Assembly: GCF_009737085.1 (NCBI RefSeq)
Contig: NZ_WOVL01000025.1
Location: forward strand, 18,043-82,042
Origin: Paenibacillus sp. NEAU-GSW1
Lineage (GTDB): Bacteria; Bacillota; Bacilli; Paenibacillales; Paenibacillaceae
Length of the DNA: 64,000 nucleotides
Direction: 5' to 3'
Program-made: the position numbers and the translations under genes
Part shown: positions 26,104 through 35,009 of the stretch, piece by piece
Position numbering within the stretch: the stretch's first letter is position 1
Layout: each line of letters starts with the position of its first letter
The notes under the pieces: generated by a model
Seen by the model: only the letters and a program-made list of their open reading frames with translations
What the model was told of the DNA's origin: nothing
Databases searched by the model: none

Positions 26104-27589
26104 ACCCAATTGCCCCCAAACTCCGCTTTATCTTCTCATCCAACTCAGAAGACTCCGACATGAGATCGGCAAGCTCGGCGACAAGCTTCTCCATCTTTTG
26201 TTCGAACGGCTCGCTATCCTCGATTTCCTTCACGCCAACATAGCGTCCCGGAGTGAGCACGTTATCATGCTTTTGAATTTCTTCGAGGCTTGCCGACTTG
26301 CAAAAGCCCACTTCGTCCGCATAACCGTCGTTGTTCAGCCACTTATGATACGTCTCCGCTATCGAAGCGACATCCGTATCCTCCAGCTCCCGCAATCTGC
26401 GGCTGATCATCGAACCTTTGTCGCGCGCGTCGATAAAGAGCACCTCGCCCTTCCGCTTCTTGCCGCGGCGCAGGAACCATAAGCAGACCGGTATGCCGGT
26501 CGTAAAAAATAATTTATCCGGCAGCGCCACGATGCAGTCGACCAAATCCTCTTCAATAAACTGCGCGCGAATATTGCCCTCGCCCGACGTTTGCGACGAT
26601 AAAGAACCGTTCGCCAGCACGATGCCGGCAACGCCTTTGGACGGCTTCAGCTTGGTCAACATATGAGACAGCCAAGCATAGTTGGCATTGCCCCGGGCAG
26701 GCATGCCCCATTTCCAACGCGAATCATCAAGCAGGCTGTCCTGTCCCCAGTCGCTGATGTTAAACGGCGGATTCGCCAATATATAATCGAATTTCTCGTC
26801 CTTGAATTGATCGCCATGGAACGTGTCGTCATGCGTGTTCCCAAGATTCGCTTCGATGCCGCGAATCGCCAGGTTCATCGTCGCCAGACGGCGCGTTTCC
26901 GCATTCAGCTCCTGACCGTATACGGATAGGTTGAACGCATTGCCGCCATGCGCCTTCACGAATTTCTGCGCTTGCACGAACATGCCGCCCGAACCGCAGC
27001 ACGGATCATAGATCGTGCCCTCGAACGGCTCGATCATTTCGACGAGCAATTTCACAACGCTGCTTGGCGTGTAGAATTCACCGCCGCCTTGGCCGAGCAT
27101 AAAGGCAAACTTGCCGAGGAAATACTCATAGACGCGACCAAGCGCGTCCTCTTCAATGAGCGACGTATCCGAGTTTTCGAACACCATAACCACTTCGCCT
27201 ACGCGGCGTTGGTCGATATCGGCTCCCGAATATATTTTTGGCAATACGCCGGCCAGGTTTTTATTTTCTTTCTCGATCGCAATAAACGCCTCGTCAATCA
27301 CTTGGCCGATGTTCGGCTTGGTCGCATGCTCGATGATATGCTTCCAGCGCGCATTCTCAGGAACGTAAAACACATTGAACCGCTCATATTCATCGCGGTC
27401 GTTCTCAAAGCCGTCGCCCTCCGCCACCAATTCGTTGTAGCGCAGGTCGAAGCGGTCAGAAATATATTTCAGAAAGATGATGCCGAGCACGACATCTTTA
27501 TATTTGGATGAAGCGATGCTGCCTCTCAACTTGTCGGCTGCCGCCCATAGCTTATCTTCCATGCTGGTCACTAAATGTTCTTTTGCCAT
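26093..27589 (-). CDS. hsdM: Type I N6-adenine DNA methyltransferase HsdM
   Basis: 498 residues from ATG at 27589 (MAKEHLVTSMEDKLWAAADK), with CGGAGG upstream. N-terminal HsdM domain (LRGSIASSKYKDVVLGIIFL), SAM-binding motif I DPCCGSGGMF (~197) and catalytic NPPF (~271, ILANPPFNISDWGQDS). It methylates adenine at sites chosen by HsdS and protects host DNA. First gene of the hsd operon, with a promoter-like sequence about 55 bases upstream of its start. Confidence 0.95.
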   Translation of the reverse strand: MAKEHLVTSMEDKLWAAADKLRGSIASSKYKDVVLGIIFLKYISDRFDLRYNELVAEGDGFENDRDEYERFNVFYVPENARWKHIIEHATKPNIGQVIDEAFIAIEKENKNLAGVLPKIYSGADIDQRRVGEVVMVFENSDTSLIEEDALGRVYEYFLGKFAFMLGQGGGEFYTPSSVVKLLVEMIEPFEGTIYDPCCGSGGMFVQAQKFVKAHGGNAFNLSVYGQELNAETRRLATMNLAIRGIEANLGNTHDDTFHGDQFKDEKFDYILANPPFNISDWGQDSLLDDSRWKWGMPARGNANYAWLSHMLTKLKPSKGVAGIVLANGSLSSQTSGEGNIRAQFIEEDLVDCIVALPDKLFFTTGIPVCLWFLRRGKKRKGEVLFIDARDKGSMISRRLRELEDTDVASIAETYHKWLNNDGYADEVGFCKSASLEEIQKHDNVLTPGRYVGVKEIEDSEPFEQKMEKLVAELADLMSESSELDEKIKRSLGAIGYEF

Positions 27590-27644
27590 TTCGCAGAATG
27601 CCTCCGTTATAGGTTTTCCAATTTGCATATCACTCTATCTAGTC

Positions 27645-27674
27645 ATTATAAGGCTCGAGTCCGCAAACCGACAA
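27645..27674 (-). promoter_or_regulatory. Candidate promoter of the hsd operon
   Basis: TTGTCG at 27674-27669 and a perfect TATAAT at 27650-27645, 18-bp spacing, about 55 bases before the hsdM start. Confidence 0.6.
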
Positions 27675-27678
27675 TAAT

Positions 27679-27697
27679 GCCTTCGTTCATCGAAGGC
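27679..27697 (-). terminator. Hairpin after the 58-aa membrane protein gene
   Basis: GCCTTCG / CGAAGGC, 7-bp perfect stem with 5-base loop, followed on the minus strand by ATTATTGT. A weak intrinsic terminator separating the small gene from the hsd promoter. Confidence 0.45.
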
Positions 27698-27709
27698 GTT
27701 TGGTTGAAT

Positions 27710-27886
27710 TTAACGTTTGCGAAAGAAAGTGTACAATCCAAACAATCCAGAAAAAACGCAAAATACAGATACGAAAGGCATAGCAATTTTCAAATAGGTT
27801 GGATCGTCAGGAGACATGATGAGGTAGACCAATACACCTAATAAAAGAGTAAGTATGCTCATGAATAAATTTCTGTACTTCATCAT
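27710..27886 (-). CDS. 58-aa two-TM membrane protein
   Basis: 58 residues, ATG at 27886 with a strong GAAGGAGGGG site 6 bases upstream. The sequence starts MMKYRNLFMSILTLLLGV and has two hydrophobic spans (about residues 7-24 and 35-54) separated by a short MSPDDPTYLK loop, ending in FFRKR. I do not recognise a family. It lies upstream of hsdM in the same direction, between two accessory blocks. Too short for many gene finders, but start signal and topology are convincing. Confidence 0.7.
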   Translation of the reverse strand: MMKYRNLFMSILTLLLGVLVYLIMSPDDPTYLKIAMPFVSVFCVFSGLFGLYTFFRKR

Positions 27887-28047
27887 TTTATCCCCTCCTT
27901 CAGATCCGCCAGCCCTACATTCGTCGTAATTGCGACGTATACCGTTTGCTCCATTCTCAGTTCCATTCCCGTCCAGTTGTTTCTAATGATTATTATGACG
28001 GTCGGAAGTGACAAGTGATTGTCAGCGAATGTACGTTCTGCAATCGT

Positions 28048-29256
28048 TTATTTGTTAACGGCCTTTACGGTGCCGTCAGCCGATTTTACCCGATTAAAAA
28101 TTTGCATCAGCGGCACTGCGAGAAGCAACGAGGCGACGCTGGCGAAAATAAACGGAACATGAATCAATCCCGTTGCCAGATAGCCGACGATCGAGACCGC
28201 GCCGCCACCCTTAATCGAAACCTCTCTCGCTACGAGACAACCGGCAAGATCATTTGTCCCTTTACTGTCCTTAATAAAATTGGCGAATACCGGAATGGTG
28301 AAAAACGGCGCTAGAAATCCGCCAAGCGCAGACAATGCAAATACGCTGAGCGGCTCCATCGCATAAGGCCTAATAGACCATATGATTGCATACGCAAGCA
28401 ATGGGAGGAGCGCCGGCAGCAGCCATTTTCGGATATCCGTTAATTTACCGATTAACAGGTTTGCGCAGAGCACGCCCACTTGTATAAATACAGCGACAAA
28501 ACCGACATCGATAAAGGCGGCAGATACGGAAAAGACGTACAGCGACCAAAAAATGTCCGCTGTATCGTTAAATCCCGAAAGCACGGATGACGCTATATAT
28601 ACCCGGAGCGCCGACAAGCGGGATTTCCAATCAAGCGGCTTGATCGGCTCGGCCGATACCTCTACCGATTCCGTTGCCGCTTTTTCCGGCACAGCCGCAG
28701 ACATTCCATTCTGTCCGTTTTTCAAAATGGAGAAAAGCAACACTGCAATAGAGACGACGAAGAAAGCGACCGCAACGACGGAAACGGCTGCAACTCCGAA
28801 GTAGGACAGCACAATGCCGCTAACGCCCGGCCCGATAATTTTGCCCGCTACAGATGCGGCGCGAAAACGGCCCGTCGCTTTTCCGACTGATTTGCCTGCC
28901 GATACCGCGAACAAATAGTTCAACGGAATCCAATAAAAGGCGTTTGCGAGTGCGGTTGTCACAATCAAGCCGTATAAGAGCACGTACCCCTGACCTTCCA
29001 ACAGCAAATATTGCGTACCCAGTACGGGAAGGAGCCGGAGCAATATGAATACGATCGGCTTGGCTGTCATAAACCGGCCCAGCACCATATTAAGCAAGGA
29101 TTGAAGCAAATAATAGCCGCCCAAATAAGCAGCCGCATAGCCGATGCTGCCCATTTCTTTGTAAATCATAATCGGAATGAACACTTTAAGCAGACTGTCT
29201 GCAAGTTCATTCATCACTCTATGAATTAATAATGATTTAGAATCTACCGTTCCCAC
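28048..29256 (-). CDS. MFS-type membrane transporter
   Basis: About 402 residues. GTG at 29256 is favoured by GGAGGAA 7 bases upstream; it overlaps the stop of the STAND gene by 13 nt, so translation is coupled. Ten to twelve hydrophobic spans with a cytoplasmic loop (KNGQNGMSAAVPEKAATE) in the middle give an MFS topology; the N-terminal SLLKVFIPIMIYKEMGSIGY and QSLLNMVLGRFMTAKP resemble MFS loop 1-2. No substrate can be named. Its coupling to a STAND ATPase gene is unusual. Confidence 0.8.
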   Translation of the reverse strand: MGTVDSKSLLIHRVMNELADSLLKVFIPIMIYKEMGSIGYAAAYLGGYYLLQSLLNMVLGRFMTAKPIVFILLRLLPVLGTQYLLLEGQGYVLLYGLIVTTALANAFYWIPLNYLFAVSAGKSVGKATGRFRAASVAGKIIGPGVSGIVLSYFGVAAVSVVAVAFFVVSIAVLLFSILKNGQNGMSAAVPEKAATESVEVSAEPIKPLDWKSRLSALRVYIASSVLSGFNDTADIFWSLYVFSVSAAFIDVGFVAVFIQVGVLCANLLIGKLTDIRKWLLPALLPLLAYAIIWSIRPYAMEPLSVFALSALGGFLAPFFTIPVFANFIKDSKGTNDLAGCLVAREVSIKGGGAVSIVGYLATGLIHVPFIFASVASLLLAVPLMQIFNRVKSADGTVKAVNK

Positions 29257-32200
29257 TGCACTTCCTCCGATAAACATTCTTCCACAATCTGATTTCTAAA
29301 CCGTCTGAACAGTTCATCCTTAGATTCAAATGACGTAATCGCTTGATACAACGGTTCATTATCTAATGACTCCTGGCTGTGCCGGCCCATTCGTTCATTC
29401 GCAACTTGCCGCAGTATCGCGTTCTTCGCAATCAGAACAGGATAGCTGGGCACCTTGCGCCGTTTCAAATATTCATTCGAACGTTCGGCATACTGAATGG
29501 CTTGTGCCGGATCGCTCTGCTTAAGCGCCAAAATCGCATGGTGATGGAATGCGAAGGCGAGGCCCGACCGATAGCCTGCATTTTCAAACAAGCTAAACGC
29601 CTGCTCCATGTGCTGGCGCGAAAGCTCGAGCTGCCCTTTTCTCCGCGCCGCAATAGCCAAAGCCTCGTAGCTCTTGCCCAATTCCAGCTTGGCGGACAGC
29701 TCCGTATTCAGCTGAAGCGCCAGCTTGCCGAACGTTTCCGTTTCTTTCGGATCGATATAGGCGAATGCCAGAGCAAGGTTGTTGTAGATTCTGCCCAAGC
29801 GGATTTTATCGTTCAGCTTGCTCACTAACGCTAACGCTTTATTGAAGCTGTCTCTGGCATTTGCGAATTGCTCCAGCAAATAATAAATTTGCCCCTCGAG
29901 CCGCAGCATGTCCGCCTCTTGTGCAAGCAGCCCCTTCTCCCTTGCAATGGCAATATCCTGTTGCAGCTCCGCATGGGTTTCGACGAACAGACTTCTTACA
30001 TATTGCCCATCATTCAAAAACTGCTTAATATCCAAATACTTGTCCGGGTCATGAATGACCGAGCACAACTCTAACGTTTCCTTATACAATTGCGTCGCAA
30101 CGTCCGGAAGCGCGAACTCTCGCGCGGCGTTCGCATGCTGCATGCCAATTTTAATACGGAAGCTATGGTCAAGAACATCGGAAATATTAGCCTGAATCTC
30201 GTTGAACGTATTGTAGGCTTTCTCCAGATGACCCTTCTCGCGATCGATCCATGCCAGCTGGTAGAGCAGCTTTATTCGAAGCTCCGGCTCCTCGTCCCGC
30301 GTCCATAGACGCTCCATCGTTTCTAAATGCGGCACGCAGAAATCGAAACAGCCGAAAGCAATTACCTGCTCGAAAGCGTCGATCACAATGCGGTACAGCT
30401 CCGAGTCCTTGCTCTCCGCAAATAAACTATACAGCCTGTCCGTTCGCGACCTAGCCTTGACGGGCGATACGCCATAAGCCAGGGCAAGCTCTACAAGCAG
30501 CGCTGTAATCGCATCGCGGAAAAGCTCAATATCTTCCCTGAGCTGCAAAATGCCCTTCAAATCGCCAATCGCATGAAAGTGAAACGGCAAATAGCGATAG
30601 GCGTAGTCGCTCTCCTTCTCTTGATAAGGCATGCAATAATCGATAATCATCCGATGGTATTGCGCTATTTCCTCCTCATCGAACGCATACTCGTCATCTT
30701 CAAGCAGCACTTCTACAATTCTTTTATGAAAAATCGTAAATTTTTTACCTGTTTGAGCGAGAAAACCAGATAAGCTTCTCATCGTTGCATGCACATGATG
30801 CCGCGTAACGCCAATCATCTTCGCCAGCTCCGGAATGCTGAGACCGTTGCGAGCCGTTACGAGCAGACCCATAATGCTCAATTTCGCCTGGTCCTCCGCA
30901 TTGCGCAATTCGATCATCAAATTCCGGAAAAACAGATCGAGCGAATTCGGTATTTTGCCCATGTTGTCCTTTAAGTCGCCGCCGCCTTTGATGCTTTCTA
31001 CGATACATTGCAAAAATAACGGATTTCCCTTGCAGCTATTATAGATTTGCAGAATTAAACCGTGGGAAGCCGAAGGAATCGAGGCCAGAATAATGCCTTC
31101 TGTCTCCTCATAGGTAAGCTCGTCCAGTTCCAATTCCTTGTTTATTCTCGAATGAAGCGACTCCAATCCCTGTATCGATCTTGAACTTGCCAGCACATAA
31201 ATATGCTGCGGCAAATAATCCGGAAAATACGCGAGCTTCACGCCGTTTTCCACCCCGCTGAGCTCGTCCAATCCGTCAATCACAATCGCTTCTTTCCTGC
31301 CGTTCGTTGCGCAAAACGCCGAGAATGCCGCAAGCAGATTAATGAAATCCCGCTTCAGCTCCTCGGGATCGTCCTGTATATCGTCGACTTCATGACCCAT
31401 TTTGCCGCTAATCTGATAATAAAGCGATTGAATCATCGCTTTCTCGTTATTGCATCCGCCGTTGCTCGATACGAAATGATGCACGTATTGCTCTTGGTCG
31501 GAAACGCAAGCCATTACTGCCGTTTTGCCTTGGCCCGGCGCCGCCTTTAGCAGCAAATAGCCCGAAGGCTGTTCTTCCATAAACGTACGTACAGACTCCA
31601 GGATATGACCTCGACCGATGAATCTTCTGCGGTAATTGACGATCAAATCTATCTGATTCGCGAAATAATAGTTTCGGCGGGGGATGCGAGCCGGCTCTTC
31701 CGCAAAGGTGCCGCGTTCTCCGCCGAGAAGAGGGAACAGCAATTCCCGGAATTGCCGATACAGCTGGCGCTGCTCGTCGTTATCTTCCACAGCGTGCGTA
31801 GTATACTTTGTCGCTCCTGCAACGCCAAAAAACATAAACTTGCGGATGACATCCTTCTTCCGGTCGACTTCATCGTAGAAATAAACATAAGACTCCTCGT
31901 TCTCGTACTGCGTGTCAAAATACGAGAAAGGCGTCAACTTAAGGCTGTTGTATACGCCGTTGTTCTTTTTCAGGTAAAATATTTCACCCTCCATAGCCGG
32001 CTGATCCATCTTTAACGAATCATATTTTACTGCAATGTTCTCCCCATTAAGCACCTGATAGCTGGTTACCGATTTGCCGTCCGTTCCGATCGGCGAGATG
32101 AGGTCGTAGCGGTCAAGAAACTCAAGCTTTTGCAAAATGCTTTGCAGCATTAGCATATTTTCCCGATACAAGCTCTCATATTCGGCAAGCGCGCTGCCAA

Positions 32201-32648
32201 GCGTATGCCCATATTTCTTATTGCGGATTTGGAGCAGTGAGGCAAACTGCTTCAGCGTTGCATTCTCTTCAAGCTTGCCGTTCGGCTTCACTGTGAACAG
32301 AAATTCAAGCAACTCCGGCATGAACAGCTTTTCCCGGCAGTTCCCGAACGCCCGCACCGTCTCTCGCAATATTTCCAGCCAATCGCCCATGGACAGCTTT
32401 TTCGTGAGCTTCTGCGCCAGCCTCTGGTTGAGCTCTTGAGAGAATGCGCCCTCGTGCACGTAATTGCTAAGCGCCAGAACTGCAAGAAAACGATTCATCA
32501 TATCGAACATATAGATGCTAAAGTCGAACAAAACTTTGTCATTCGCTATCCCGGCCTTCATCCGTTCCTTTTGCAGAAGACTTTTGTAATACACTGCAAT
32601 GGGAAATGGATAACGCTGCAAAATCAAATTTTTATATTGGTCTTCCAT
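29244..32648 (-). CDS. STAND-type NTPase with TPR sensor region
   Basis: 1134 residues. The N-terminal ~250 residues include an RX5H signature (RNKKYGH, 142-148), as in HEPN domains, though I cannot confirm the fold. Then Walker A AAPGQGKTAVM (~369), Walker B AIVIDGLDEL (~454), ASSRS sensor and a winged-helix-like region (SIPELAKMIGVTRHHVHATM). The last ~450 residues are helical tetratricopeptide-like repeats (ANARDSFNKALALV, GRIYNNLALAFAY, GKSYEALAIAARRKGQLELS). This N-effector/ATPase/TPR order is that of STAND proteins, including antiphage Avs-type sensors and transcription regulators. It follows a phosphotransferase gene and overlaps an MFS gene. Confidence 0.85.
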   Translation of the reverse strand: MEDQYKNLILQRYPFPIAVYYKSLLQKERMKAGIANDKVLFDFSIYMFDMMNRFLAVLALSNYVHEGAFSQELNQRLAQKLTKKLSMGDWLEILRETVRAFGNCREKLFMPELLEFLFTVKPNGKLEENATLKQFASLLQIRNKKYGHTLGSALAEYESLYRENMLMLQSILQKLEFLDRYDLISPIGTDGKSVTSYQVLNGENIAVKYDSLKMDQPAMEGEIFYLKKNNGVYNSLKLTPFSYFDTQYENEESYVYFYDEVDRKKDVIRKFMFFGVAGATKYTTHAVEDNDEQRQLYRQFRELLFPLLGGERGTFAEEPARIPRRNYYFANQIDLIVNYRRRFIGRGHILESVRTFMEEQPSGYLLLKAAPGQGKTAVMACVSDQEQYVHHFVSSNGGCNNEKAMIQSLYYQISGKMGHEVDDIQDDPEELKRDFINLLAAFSAFCATNGRKEAIVIDGLDELSGVENGVKLAYFPDYLPQHIYVLASSRSIQGLESLHSRINKELELDELTYEETEGIILASIPSASHGLILQIYNSCKGNPLFLQCIVESIKGGGDLKDNMGKIPNSLDLFFRNLMIELRNAEDQAKLSIMGLLVTARNGLSIPELAKMIGVTRHHVHATMRSLSGFLAQTGKKFTIFHKRIVEVLLEDDEYAFDEEEIAQYHRMIIDYCMPYQEKESDYAYRYLPFHFHAIGDLKGILQLREDIELFRDAITALLVELALAYGVSPVKARSRTDRLYSLFAESKDSELYRIVIDAFEQVIAFGCFDFCVPHLETMERLWTRDEEPELRIKLLYQLAWIDREKGHLEKAYNTFNEIQANISDVLDHSFRIKIGMQHANAAREFALPDVATQLYKETLELCSVIHDPDKYLDIKQFLNDGQYVRSLFVETHAELQQDIAIAREKGLLAQEADMLRLEGQIYYLLEQFANARDSFNKALALVSKLNDKIRLGRIYNNLALAFAYIDPKETETFGKLALQLNTELSAKLELGKSYEALAIAARRKGQLELSRQHMEQAFSLFENAGYRSGLAFAFHHHAILALKQSDPAQAIQYAERSNEYLKRRKVPSYPVLIAKNAILRQVANERMGRHSQESLDNEPLYQAITSFESKDELFRRFRNQIVEECLSEEVQWER

Positions 32649-32683
32649 CTCGACTATCCCTCCGACTAATATGCAAGCGTCTA

Positions 32684-33652
32684 TTAAGACAGCATGGCAA
32701 ACAGCTGCTGCGCCGTGAACAGCTCCACATTCCAGAACGACGAAGCCTGTTTAAGCTTTTTCTCAAGCTTGTCTGCAAGCTCTAGCTTTTCCCGCCTATC
32801 GATTTCATTCGATTGCAGTTGCTTCGAGTACCGCACCGTATCAACAATTAGCGATTTCGCCTGTTCAAGCTCGCGGTAAAGCTGCAAATCCGCTTGAAAG
32901 CCAGCGGCAAGCTCTATCGGCAGCTCTCGCTCCATCAGCTGCAGGAAACGCGCCTCTTCCTCCGGGAGATAGTCCATTTTATGCAAATGAACGGAAATCT
33001 CATAGACCGGATCTGCAATCAAGGCCAATTCCCAATCGAGGAAAATGACCTCGCCTTCGCGGAGGATACCGTTTTTGCGATGAATATCGCAATGCGCGAG
33101 CACAAATGGACGGCTTTGCAACGAAGCGGCAGCAGTCCGAAACCGTTCGAAAGGCTGTGCGGGCAAGCCGTATCGTTGGAACAAATGTCCGTATTCAGGC
33201 CAGAAAGCAGCATAGGTATGCTCAACCTCCTCAAGCATGCGCAGGAAGTAGCTCTCCGTATCGCCATCTGCAGGCCACTCCGGGAACCACGCTCTCAGCG
33301 AGCTTGAATCCAATGCGAATAACCGGACAATAAAATTCACCGTTTGAGGAATGAAATATTCCGGCAGCTGCGTTCCCCTCGGATAGCCATCGTTAACCAC
33401 GATGCCATCTATATATTCATGCACCTGATAGTCCGGATTGCTGTGAACCTCCAGCAGCTGCGGAACAGGAAGCCCTCTGCCGGACAGAAACTCCAGCACA
33501 TATTTTTCAGGGATGATTCTTAAATCCATCTCATCGCAATCGGCAATCGGCACTCTTACGATATACTTGTTATCTCCGTCTGCAACAACATAATTATTGT
33601 TGTAATAACCGCTTTGCGGCGTCAAACCGATTGTCTGCTTCAGCTTGTCCAT
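32684..33652 (-). CDS. APH-family phosphotransferase
   Basis: 322 residues. Kinase-like aminoglycoside phosphotransferase/choline kinase fold: NKYIVRVPIAD near the start, Brenner motif HCDIHRKN (His187, Asp189, Asn194) and the metal-binding FLDWELA (Asp206). It phosphorylates a small molecule with ATP; aminoglycosides, homoserine or choline-type substrates are all possible. It ends 35 bases before the STAND gene, so the two are probably co-transcribed. Confidence 0.85.
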   Translation of the reverse strand: MDKLKQTIGLTPQSGYYNNNYVVADGDNKYIVRVPIADCDEMDLRIIPEKYVLEFLSGRGLPVPQLLEVHSNPDYQVHEYIDGIVVNDGYPRGTQLPEYFIPQTVNFIVRLFALDSSSLRAWFPEWPADGDTESYFLRMLEEVEHTYAAFWPEYGHLFQRYGLPAQPFERFRTAAASLQSRPFVLAHCDIHRKNGILREGEVIFLDWELALIADPVYEISVHLHKMDYLPEEEARFLQLMERELPIELAAGFQADLQLYRELEQAKSLIVDTVRYSKQLQSNEIDRREKLELADKLEKKLKQASSFWNVELFTAQQLFAMLS

Positions 33653-33769
33653 CCCAATTCCCCTTCTATAAACCTAAATAATTACATATCGAAAAATAAT
33701 TAATAGTCCTTTAGACTTATTCCACAAAAGAACAATAATCCCTTCATTCGACATTCTATTGGAAATTCA

Positions 33770-34006
33770 TTGAAAACGACTGAAAAATCATTTACAATTT
33801 GGTGACGATATGAAAAGGAGGATTCACGATGCCAGCAACTTTGTAATGGTTGATAGCCTATATTTTTTTCACTATTACAAGGATGCAAAGCATGGTGTGT
33901 CTTATCGCATGATGCAGGCGGATCCTTGTGATCTCCTGCTTAGCTTGCGGTAAGCCTGCTCTTATATCGCTTTGTATACCTTCTATTCCTAGGAGGATAT
34001 AAATAA
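33770..34006 (+). promoter_or_regulatory. Promoter and leader with short ORFs before the GNAT gene
   Basis: The 354-base gap 33653-34006 holds a promoter, TTGAAA at 33770-33775 and TACAAT at 33793-33798 (17-bp spacing). A 5-codon ORF (MPATL, 33829-33846) follows with a strong AAAAGGAGG site; its stop overlaps the start of a 35-codon ORF (TAATG). ATTACAAGGAT (33874-33884) can pair with ATCCTTGTGAT (33921-33931), and its left part also with the end of the first ORF. The layout suggests translation attenuation of the downstream acetyltransferase, as for antibiotic-induced genes. Inferred from layout only. Confidence 0.5.
33846..33953 (+). CDS. Possible 35-aa leader peptide
   Basis: ATG at 33846 overlaps the stop of the 5-codon ORF, so it would be translated only by coupling. 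The product begins MVDSLYFFHYYKDAKHG and is rich in aromatic residues. It has no ribosome site of its own and ends 53 bases before the acetyltransferase. It may exist only to place ribosomes over the leader RNA. Confidence 0.35.
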   Translation: MVDSLYFFHYYKDAKHGVSYRMMQADPCDLLLSLR

Positions 34007-34582
34007 ATGAGCAATTTACAGCAAAAACGCGAGAATATCTTTACGATAGAGTGCGAAGATATTATTTTGAGAGAATATTTGGTTGAAGATTTGGACGCCT
34101 TGCACAATCTAACGTGGCAACCCCATTTTCATGCGTTTTTAATGGACTGGAATGTTGCCAAGGAACAGCGTGCAGAGTGGATCAGCAATTATGAAATACC
34201 TGAAAACAAGCGATTTCTGGATGCTGTATCCTCTAATGAAGATATTGGAGATTTGCGTTTGCGACTAGCGATCGTCTCCAAGCGTACAGGCCAATTTATC
34301 GGCGTTTGCGGCACGGGAATCAAAGATGAATTGCCTTCTCCAAACCGAGAAATTTACTTCGGCATTTCAAGCGAACATCGCAATCAAGGCTACACAACGC
34401 AGGCTGCCAGAGGATTAATCGATTATTTATTCGATCATGTCCGCGTAGAGCAACTGGTCGCAATCGCGCAGATCACTAACGTTCCGTCGAATCGAGTGAT
34501 CCAAAAATGCGGGTTTGCGTTTCAAAGCGAAATCGAGCTGGACAATCGAATTTACCGCTATTACAAGCTTAGCAAGAACTAG
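34007..34582 (+). CDS. GNAT acetyltransferase (RimJ/RimL type)
   Basis: 191 residues; ATG with AGGAGG upstream. RimJ/RimL-type GNAT: LREYLVEDLDALHNL near the start, acetyl-CoA loop SEHRNQGYTTQAARGLIDYL, and IAQITNVPSNRVIQKCGF at the end. It transfers acetyl groups to a protein N-terminus or a small molecule; the family includes antibiotic acetyltransferases. The leader upstream hints at inducible expression. The substrate is unknown. Confidence 0.85.
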   Translation: MSNLQQKRENIFTIECEDIILREYLVEDLDALHNLTWQPHFHAFLMDWNVAKEQRAEWISNYEIPENKRFLDAVSSNEDIGDLRLRLAIVSKRTGQFIGVCGTGIKDELPSPNREIYFGISSEHRNQGYTTQAARGLIDYLFDHVRVEQLVAIAQITNVPSNRVIQKCGFAFQSEIELDNRIYRYYKLSKN

Positions 34583-34593
34583 TTGAAACAATC

Positions 34594-34622
34594 AAAAGGG
34601 GCTGCCATTAGGCAGCCCTTTT
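34594..34622. terminator. Bidirectional terminator between GNAT and His-rich genes
   Basis: AAAAG(G)GGCTGCC / GGCAGCCCTTTT stem with 4-base loop between two converging genes. Confidence 0.85.
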
Positions 34623-34628
34623 CATTTG

Positions 34629-35009
34629 CTATCGATTCAAATTGTTCGTTGGATCGCCGTCCGGATTGGATCGCAAGTAACCGCCTGTTTCGTCTCCTCG
34701 CATATGCCCTTCGACAAAAGTGCCGTCGGACTTTACGTAAGCATGTACATAATGCGGCTTTACGACGTGGACATGATTCCAATCAATCGGCTGCATCTGA
34801 TAAGAATGCGACTGGGACAATGGATCCGGGCACTTCATCATATCTGAAAAATCGAGCCCTTGGCCTGTTCCGCTGAACGTATTGTAGGCATGCGGTTCAA
34901 AATGATGCTCCCCCATATGATAAACCGATCCATCATGATGCGAATGACTGGAATGGTCATGGCCCGCGAACGAATGATCGCCGCTGTTCACACCGTTATA
35001 CTCGCTCAT
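34629..35009 (-). CDS. His-rich small protein downstream of dynamin genes
   Basis: 126 residues from ATG at 35009 (MSEYNGVNSGDHS), with GGGGAG upstream and a 14-nt overlap with the dynamin gene, so it belongs to that operon. The N-terminal half is rich in His (HDHSSHSHHDGS, MGEHHFEPH). The C-terminus has HYVHAYVKSDGTFVEGHMRG followed by YLRSNPDGDPTNNLN, a short motif pattern (SDGT.V.gH.R...NPDG) found in small Firmicute proteins of unknown role. No signal peptide. It may bind metal. Function unknown. Confidence 0.7.
   Translation of the reverse strand: MSEYNGVNSGDHSFAGHDHSSHSHHDGSVYHMGEHHFEPHAYNTFSGTGQGLDFSDMMKCPDPLSQSHSYQMQPIDWNHVHVVKPHYVHAYVKSDGTFVEGHMRGDETGGYLRSNPDGDPTNNLNR

Noticed and set aside
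33653..33769. Promoter for the phosphotransferase-STAND operon
   Set aside because: Only AT-rich, weak matches (TTGTGG with TATTAA at 16 bp) were seen, not enough to call.
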